Assembly (NCBI GenBank): GCA_934370915.1
Contig: CAKRNI010000024.1
Span: 1 to 19,271, forward strand
DNA from: an uncultured Lachnospiraceae bacterium
Lineage (GTDB): Bacteria; Bacillota; Clostridia; Lachnospirales; Lachnospiraceae
Reading direction: 5' to 3'
Length of the DNA stretch: 19,271 bases
Shown here: one piece after another, positions 14,728-19,271 of the stretch
How the letters are laid out: each line of letters opens with the position of its first letter
Numbering within the stretch: position 1 is the first letter of the stretch
Notes under the pieces: model-generated
What the model was told of the DNA's origin: nothing
The model's input: the letters and a program-made list of their open reading frames with translations, nothing else
Database searches by the model: none
Position numbers and translations under genes: made by a program

Positions 14728-14738
14728 GGAATATTTTA

Positions 14739-15716
14739 CTATTTGAAATATCCCTGCTCCTCATAATACCGTTTCGCCCCGTCATGAAGCGGAATTGGGA
14801 TCTTGGAAGCCCGGAACTCCCTGTCATCCATCGCCCGCATAAACGGTTCTCCGGCTGTATACACCGGTCCGTTAACCTCCAATGCCCAGGCGATCTCATG
14901 AACAAGGTCTTCATCCATATCCTCGGACACGCAGACAAGGACTTTTTCGCAGAAGGTCCCGACCTCATCGTCCTGATTTTCATAAGTTCCTGCCGGAATT
15001 TTGATCTTACTGTACTCCGGATGGCTGTCTAAGATCTCATCCAGTTCTTCGTCCGTGTAGGATAAAAACCGGATCCCCTCCTCTGCCGCCAGTTCCCGGT
15101 AAGTCGGGACAGGAGACTCCGTGAACGCATGGATCCCGTCAGCCCACTGATCCCGGATCCCGTCGGCTCCGCCCCGGATCCCATAATACCAGATCTCCGT
15201 GTTCTCCTTGTCGATTCCAAGGACATCGAACACCTCTCCGGATACCTTTGCCGTCTCAGAACCTTCGTTTCCCACGGCAAGCGGATGTCCCTTCAGCTCC
15301 TGTACCTTCGAAAGTCCCAGTTTCTTTGGGGATATCCACGTAGAGACGATCGGATAACATGCCGCTACTGCGCGGAGTTTTTCCTTTCTTTCTCCCTCAC
15401 AGGCGCCGGTTCCCGTATACGCCTCGTAAGCTGCCTCCGCCGGAACGATCACGAGATCATATGTCCCGTCAAACAGATGCTCTATATTCACATAAGCGCC
15501 TTTTGACGGCCATGTCTCCACGTAGACTCCGGGAACCGTGTTGCTGATGGTCGCCGCCACGGCTTTTCCAGCCCGGTCGGTCACGCTGTCCTCAGTGAAG
15601 GTCCCCATAATGAGTTTTCTCGTCTCCCCGGCACCGGGATCCGGCTTCGAGCATGCAGTCAATACACCGGATACGGCAGCTATGAAAAGCAGGCTCCTTG
15701 CGTGTCTCCGATTCAT
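14739..15716 (-). CDS. TAXI family TRAP-type solute-binding lipoprotein (325 aa)
   Basis: The N-terminus is a lipoprotein signal (MNRRHARS, hydrophobic core, lipobox LTAC with C22). The body resembles TAXI solute receptors of TRAP transporters: KLIMGTF (34-40), the SKGAYVNIEHLFDGTYDLVIV region, LRAVAACYP (114-122), LKGHPLAVGNEGSET (141-154), IRDQWADGIHAF, and the C-terminal PIPLHDGAKRYYEEQGY typical of the family. TAXI receptors usually deliver substrates such as glutamate or other carboxylates to a fused DctQM permease. No permease lies in the window, so this receptor is an orphan here. I start at 15716 because that ATG overlaps the galactokinase stop as ATGA (translational coupling) and gives a good signal peptide. 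An in-frame ATG at 15737 would add seven residues. Confidence 0.85.
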   Translation of the reverse strand: MNRRHARSLLFIAAVSGVLTACSKPDPGAGETRKLIMGTFTEDSVTDRAGKAVAATISNTVPGVYVETWPSKGAYVNIEHLFDGTYDLVIVPAEAAYEAYTGTGACEGERKEKLRAVAACYPIVSTWISPKKLGLSKVQELKGHPLAVGNEGSETAKVSGEVFDVLGIDKENTEIWYYGIRGGADGIRDQWADGIHAFTESPVPTYRELAAEEGIRFLSYTDEELDEILDSHPEYSKIKIPAGTYENQDDEVGTFCEKVLVCVSEDMDEDLVHEIAWALEVNGPVYTAGEPFMRAMDDREFRASKIPIPLHDGAKRYYEEQGYFK

Positions 15717-16999
15717 GCGATATATCCGTCTACGCATACCGCTCCGTACGGGCGGATGCTCATACGGTATGCGCTTCCCTCTCCCATTGCCTTTTCAATA
15801 TAAGCGATGTACTCGTCTGTCACGGAATTCGGCAGCATCGCCATAATAACGCCCGCGAATCCGCCGCCGTGAACACGGCATGCGCCGCAGCCTTTTTCCT
15901 TGATAAATAACTCTGTGAGCGCCAGTGCGGAAGTGATTCCCTGCTCCTCAGATCCCGGAACATAGCAGTTCTGGAGCCATTTCCAGGAAGAATTTCCGGA
16001 TTCGGTAATCAGCTTCAGGAACTCATCGAAACGGTTCTCCTTTAATGCCTGAACCTGTTTTTCAACACGCTTGTTCTCCTCAAAGAAGTGAAGGGCACGT
16101 AAGAACGCGCGGTCACCCGCCTCTTTTCTCACTTTCGCCGCGTTTTCGATCACTTCCTGTTCCGTGATATCCGCGCAGACTTCCTTTCCAAACACAGCTG
16201 CCACCCTCTTCATCTCATTCGGGATAGAGGAATACTCAGCGCTTAAGTCCGCATGACCTTTTCCGGTCTGGACGATGATCAGGCTGTGATCCTGAGCACC
16301 GAAATCGTAGTCGAGCTTTTCGACTGCCGGCTCTAACGGATTCTTGAAGTCGATGGTGATCATGCCGCCAACTGCACATGCCATCTGGTCGAGAAGTCCC
16401 GATCCCTTATTCCAGTATTTATTCTCCGCGTACTTGCCGACATGGGCATATGTAACGACGTCCACTTTTCCGTCATTGAAGAACTCGTTGATCATGGAAC
16501 AGATCAGCATTTCATAGGAGGCGGAGGAGCTGACCCCGGCGGAACTGATCACATTGCTTGTGATATAAGCGTCGAAACCGCCGATTTTGTATCCCATCTC
16601 CTGAAATCCAGCTAACATTCCCTTTGTCAGGTCGATGGTTCCGGCCATCTTGTCGCTCGGCTTTAAATTTTTGATATTGATCGTGAATTTCTGGCTGTAT
16701 GTCTCACTGATAATGTGGATCTCATCGGTTCCGTTTGCCGCCGCGCAGGCAACACAGTCAAGGTTGATGCTTCCAGCCAGAACTTTTCCATTATTGTGGT
16801 CTGTGTGGTTTCCGCTGATCTCGGTACGTCCTGCGGAAGTGAAAAGACTCACCTGATCCCCCCCGAATGATTTTTCAAATCCCTCAAGAACATGCTCATA
16901 GCGCTTTTCATTCTCAGCGGCACCGTCCCCGTACATTTCTGTGAAAAATCCGGTCGCTTTCGCGCTTTGTAATGCTTTCTTTGCAGCTTCTCTATCCAT
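15713..16999 (-). CDS. Galactokinase-like GHMP kinase (428 aa)
   Basis: GHMP kinases phosphorylate small metabolites; galactokinase makes galactose-1-phosphate with ATP. The three family motifs are present: GRTEISGNHTDHN (57-69, sugar site), ISSAGVSSSAS (151-161, phosphate loop) and CRVHGGGFAGVI (374-385). D204 in DQMACAVGG is the probable catalytic base. The signature deviates from the classical GR-x-NLIGEHTDY: Glu is Asn at residue 64 and Tyr is His at 68. In well-studied galactokinases that Glu contacts the sugar, so the substrate may be a different sugar or a galactose derivative. I recall this variant as common in Clostridia and usually annotated galactokinase. AAGGAG lies 10 bases before the ATG. 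No galT or galE is nearby. The stop overlaps the start of the TAXI lipoprotein gene. Confidence 0.85.
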   Translation of the reverse strand: MDREAAKKALQSAKATGFFTEMYGDGAAENEKRYEHVLEGFEKSFGGDQVSLFTSAGRTEISGNHTDHNNGKVLAGSINLDCVACAAANGTDEIHIISETYSQKFTINIKNLKPSDKMAGTIDLTKGMLAGFQEMGYKIGGFDAYITSNVISSAGVSSSASYEMLICSMINEFFNDGKVDVVTYAHVGKYAENKYWNKGSGLLDQMACAVGGMITIDFKNPLEPAVEKLDYDFGAQDHSLIIVQTGKGHADLSAEYSSIPNEMKRVAAVFGKEVCADITEQEVIENAAKVRKEAGDRAFLRALHFFEENKRVEKQVQALKENRFDEFLKLITESGNSSWKWLQNCYVPGSEEQGITSALALTELFIKEKGCGACRVHGGGFAGVIMAMLPNSVTDEYIAYIEKAMGEGSAYRMSIRPYGAVCVDGYIA

Positions 17000-17138
17000 A
17001 ACCCCAGTTCTCCTTTTCGATCCGCTTTGGCGGATATTTTAATTTTCTTCACAGCCGGCACCTTGTCCGGAAGCTTTGCTGTGTTTTCCGGGTTACTGTA
17101 CTCACAAAGCAGGGGCAGTAACTTTTCCGGAAATCAGG

Positions 17139-17168
17139 TTGAAAAGAAACCTCTTATTATTATATAAT
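17139..17168 (+). promoter_or_regulatory. Predicted promoter of the radical SAM gene
   Basis: TTGAAA (17139-17144), 18-bp spacer, TATAAT (17163-17168), 51 bases before the start codon. No convincing minus-strand promoter for the kinase gene was found in 17000-17138. Confidence 0.65.
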
Positions 17169-17219
17169 ACCTCGTATATGTGTTGCAAGGAAAACTTATT
17201 TTTTGAAAGGATCTGTTTT

Positions 17220-18152
17220 ATGCTTCAGACAGACTGGAATGGCAAACCGTACCACTCTCTCGATTATGAATTAAAGAAAATATTTGGGAAAAAAGTCTAT
17301 AAGCTCGCCCTGGACGGCGGCATGACATGTCCAAACCGGGATGGCACCCTGGGAAGGGGCGGCTGTATCTTTTGCAGCGCCGGCGGATCCGGGGATTTTG
17401 CAGAAAAGCAGGCCGGATCCCTGAGAGAGCAGGCTGATCTTGCGAAGGCCCGCGTCAGCCGGAAGATCTCAGGAGATGATGCTTCCTATATCGCGTATTT
17501 CCAGTCATACACAAACACATATGCCCCACTCTCCTATCTGGAACAGCTCTTTTCTGAGGCCATATCCCTCCCGGAGATCTGCGCACTCTCCATCGGCACA
17601 CGGCCGGACTGCCTGCCGGATGAAACCGTAAAGCTTCTTTCCCGGTTAAATAAAGAAAAACCGGTCTGGGTAGAACTCGGTCTGCAGACGATCCATGAGG
17701 ATACGGCAAAGCTCATCCGCCGTGGATACGCGCTCCCTGTTTTTGAGGATGCATACCGCAGGTTAAAGGCCGAAGGACTCACGGTGATCGTCCATGTGAT
17801 CCTCGGACTTCCCGGAGAATCGAGGGAACGGATGCTGGAAACCGTGAATTATCTTGGGAAACTCCATGTGGATGGGATCAAGCTGCAGCTCCTTCATATC
17901 TTAAGGGGGACAGATCTTGCCGATCTTTATGCATCCGGCGGGTTTCACACTCTGGAACTGCCGGAATATCTGGAACTGATCGGTGACTGTTTAAAGATTC
18001 TCCCACAGGAAACCGTGATCCACCGTATCAGCGGTGACGGACCAAAGTCGATCCTGATCGCGCCGGAATGGAGTGGGAATAAAAGACTGGTTTTGAATTC
18101 CATTGCAAAATATTTAAAGGAACATCATATTTTTCAGGGGATGGGCCTGTAA
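17220..18152 (+). CDS. TIGR01212 family radical SAM protein, YtqA/YhcC-like (310 aa)
   Basis: The family signature is clear: FGKKVYKLALDGGMTCPNRD followed by GT...GGCIFCS, giving cluster cysteines C37, C49 and C52 in the spacing typical of TIGR01212. Further family features are YIAYFQSYTNTYAP (90-103), IGTRPDCLPDE (125-135), VWVELGLQTIHEDT (149-162), VHVILGLPGE (191-200) and IKLQLLHILRGTDLA (220-234). The enzyme uses a [4Fe-4S] cluster and S-adenosylmethionine. From memory, B. subtilis YtqA (named MnmL) acts in synthesis of mnm5-type wobble uridines of tRNA; transfer of that role here is an inference. The start at 17220 has AAAGGA 8 bases upstream; the frame is open for 48 further codons, but that part overlaps the promoter. 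The gene appears monocistronic and complete. Confidence 0.92.
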   Translation: MLQTDWNGKPYHSLDYELKKIFGKKVYKLALDGGMTCPNRDGTLGRGGCIFCSAGGSGDFAEKQAGSLREQADLAKARVSRKISGDDASYIAYFQSYTNTYAPLSYLEQLFSEAISLPEICALSIGTRPDCLPDETVKLLSRLNKEKPVWVELGLQTIHEDTAKLIRRGYALPVFEDAYRRLKAEGLTVIVHVILGLPGESRERMLETVNYLGKLHVDGIKLQLLHILRGTDLADLYASGGFHTLELPEYLELIGDCLKILPQETVIHRISGDGPKSILIAPEWSGNKRLVLNSIAKYLKEHHIFQGMGL

Positions 18153-18198
18153 CTGCTTTCCCATTTCAAGTAAAAATGAATACGCCCTGACACATTCT

Positions 18199-18248
18199 CG
18201 CGCCTCGCGCGGTCGCTTGCGACAAGCTGCATCTTCGCGCAAGTGCGC
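18199..18248. repeat. GC-rich cluster of three small palindromes
   Basis: CGCG-CCT-CGCG (18199-18209), GTCGC-TT-GCGAC (18212-18223) and GCGCA-AG-TGCGC (18237-18248) follow each other within 50 bp, directly before a terminator hairpin. The density looks like a REP-type or other interspersed element rather than chance. Confidence 0.5.
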
Positions 18249-18254
18249 ATCTCT

Positions 18255-18273
18255 GGCACGTTAGTGCCTTTTT
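18255..18273 (+). terminator. Terminator of the radical SAM gene
   Basis: GGCAC (18255-18259), loop GTTA, GTGCC (18264-18268), then five T (18269-18273), about 100 bases after the stop codon. Confidence 0.7.
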
Positions 18274-18309
18274 ATGTAACAGGGAATTCCCCGGAATTTC
18301 CTGTTACAT
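18274..18309. repeat. Long inverted repeat in the convergent intergenic region
   Basis: A 17-base arm at 18274-18290 (starting ATGTAACAGG) pairs with 18293-18309 (ending CCTGTTACAT), with one G-U pair and almost no loop. It lacks a T-tail on either strand, so it is not a standard terminator. Confidence 0.65.
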
Positions 18310-18310
18310 T

Positions 18311-18365
18311 AAAAAGGCGTCAGATCCACCTTCCGGACTTTTCTCCGGATGGATCGAACGCCTTT
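18311..18365 (-). terminator. Terminator of the DegV gene
   Basis: AAAGGCGT (18313-18320) pairs with ACGCCTTT (18358-18365), enclosing GATCCA/TGGATC and TCCGGA/TCCGGA as an extended, interrupted stem. On the minus strand the outer stem runs into five T (18315-18311). Confidence 0.75.
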
Positions 18366-18384
18366 ATCATTTCTTTTCCGTTGT

Positions 18385-19227
18385 TTATACTGCCACAATG
18401 ATTCCGCCGTCCCCTGCATAAACGGTAGCAAGTCCGGCTGTCTCGGTCACAATGATCTTTTTGAACTTTGCGGCCTGTTCAAATTTTTCTTTTACATACT
18501 GGGCACGCTCCGGCGCGTTGCAGTGAGCGATCGTAAGACACTTATCCTCCGCTGTTCCTGCCTCTTTCACAACGATCTCCACCATTCTCTGAAGTGCCTT
18601 CTGGATTCCGCGGGCCTGATCCAGTTTGACGATCACGCCGTGGTCCGCACCCATAACCGGCTTAATATTTAATTTCGTCGCAAAGAACGCCTGAAGTCCG
18701 GTGAGTCGTCCGTTCTTTCTTAATGTATCCAGTGTTTCCAGAACAAAATACGTCTTCTGTCTGTCACGGTACTCGAGAGTTTTCTTTACGATCTCGTCAA
18801 ACGGAATATCCTGCTCACAGAGTTCCTGAACATAAAGTGCGAGGTTTACTTCTCCGGTAGAAGCGGATTCAGAATCGATCACCACAATGTTCTTCTTTCC
18901 GGTTCCGAACTCTTCCTCATAAAGATTCTTTGCGAGAACCGCGCTGTTATGGCATCCGCTCAGGTGGGAAGAGATCGTAATAACAAATACATTCTCCTCC
19001 TCGCAGCAGTAAGCTTCCTTAAATGTCTCCGGAGACGGGCATGCAGTCTTCGGGCACTCCGGGCTTTCCTTCACGATCTTTAAGAATTCCTTCTGGTTAA
19101 AATTCTTATCGTCGACGAACTGGTGGTCTTCCACCATAAGTGTAAACGGGATCAGGGTAAAATGCGGGTCCTTCCTCTGCTCCTCGGTAAGATCCAGGCA
19201 GCTATCCCCAATAATTCTATAATTCAT
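18385..19227 (-). CDS. DegV family (FakB-like) fatty-acid-binding protein (280 aa)
   Basis: DegV/FakB proteins bind a fatty acid and present it to the kinase FakA, feeding acyl-phosphate into phospholipid synthesis. Visible family features: IIGDSCLDLT (5-14), TACPSPETF (61-69), VITISSHLSGCHNSAVLA (82-99, acyl-head-group loop), VVIDSESASTGEVNLAL (115-131), FVLETLDTLRKNGRLTG (161-177), LNIKPVMGADHG (186-197) and the closing glycine-rich VYAGDGGIIVAV. Length is normal for the family. The start at 19227 has GGAGG 7 bases upstream; an in-frame ATG 13 codons earlier lacks such a site. Its promoter probably lies beyond the window. The substrate acid cannot be read from sequence. Confidence 0.92.
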   Translation of the reverse strand: MNYRIIGDSCLDLTEEQRKDPHFTLIPFTLMVEDHQFVDDKNFNQKEFLKIVKESPECPKTACPSPETFKEAYCCEEENVFVITISSHLSGCHNSAVLAKNLYEEEFGTGKKNIVVIDSESASTGEVNLALYVQELCEQDIPFDEIVKKTLEYRDRQKTYFVLETLDTLRKNGRLTGLQAFFATKLNIKPVMGADHGVIVKLDQARGIQKALQRMVEIVVKEAGTAEDKCLTIAHCNAPERAQYVKEKFEQAAKFKKIIVTETAGLATVYAGDGGIIVAV

Positions 19228-19271
19228 ACTGCTTCCTCCAGCTCTATTCCCTATCACGGTTCTCATTTATT

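Noticed and set aside
14586..14755. Target-site duplication or longer inverted repeat around the 133-bp element
   Set aside because: Flanks GGATATT/GGAATATT are not identical, and AGGGATATT/AATATCCCT lies partly in the TAXI gene; neither is a clean insertion signature.
17076..17219. N-terminal extension of the radical SAM protein
   Set aside because: The extra 48 codons cover the predicted promoter and have no family similarity; the ATG at 17220 has a good ribosome binding site.

Overview
The window reads as chromosomal DNA of an anaerobic, Gram-positive gut-type member of Lachnospiraceae (Clostridia, Bacillota). This rests on family content and is an inference: an EFR1-type flavodoxin/ferredoxin protein, a surface protein with choline-binding-like repeats, an Rpn/PD-(D/E)XK transposase-like nuclease, DegV, DUF1177, a TAXI solute-binding lipoprotein and a divergent galactokinase. 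Purine-rich Shine-Dalgarno sites, signal peptides, lipoboxes and intrinsic terminators also fit. I recognise twelve protein genes and one tRNA.

Left part (1-9300). A small Cys-motif protein of unknown function converges on an EFR1 protein across a shared hairpin terminator. A 432-bp AT-rich divergent region follows. It holds a promoter for each side and a palindrome resembling a Fur box just upstream of the right-hand promoter. That promoter drives a 1428-residue secreted protein with N-terminal wall-binding repeats, a Ser/Gly/Asn linker, several modules resembling the haemoglobin-interacting domain of streptococcal Shr, and a very acidic tail. An Rpn-type nuclease gene follows, with a decayed duplicate of its 3' part, and then a secreted DNA/RNA nuclease lipoprotein and a small unknown protein, both on the minus strand.

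Middle (9300-13600). A tRNA-Ala(CGC) with a strong promoter and terminator is followed by two minus-strand wall-hydrolase genes: an SH3/Amidase_3 amidase and a membrane-anchored four-SH3 NlpC/P60 endopeptidase. The endopeptidase has eight 36-bp repeats in its cytoplasmic part. Its promoter is overlapped by a pair of ATTGTWACAAT palindromes, which look like a repressor-type operator.

Right part (13600-19271). A divergent galactokinase is translationally coupled (ATGA) to an orphan TAXI solute-binding lipoprotein. A 133-bp structured element with 14-bp perfect terminal inverted repeats (a MITE candidate) separates these from a DUF1177 gene. A TIGR01212 radical SAM gene runs rightwards from its own promoter towards a palindrome-rich intergenic region. 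A DegV/FakB-like fatty-acid-binding protein runs leftwards into the same region.

Most of the window is ordinary core and accessory gene content. The most interesting signals are the Fur-like box in front of a surface protein with Shr-HID-like modules, the MITE-like element, the double palindrome on the NlpC/P60 promoter, and several in-frame tandem repeats. All functional statements come from recognising motifs by eye; no database search was run.
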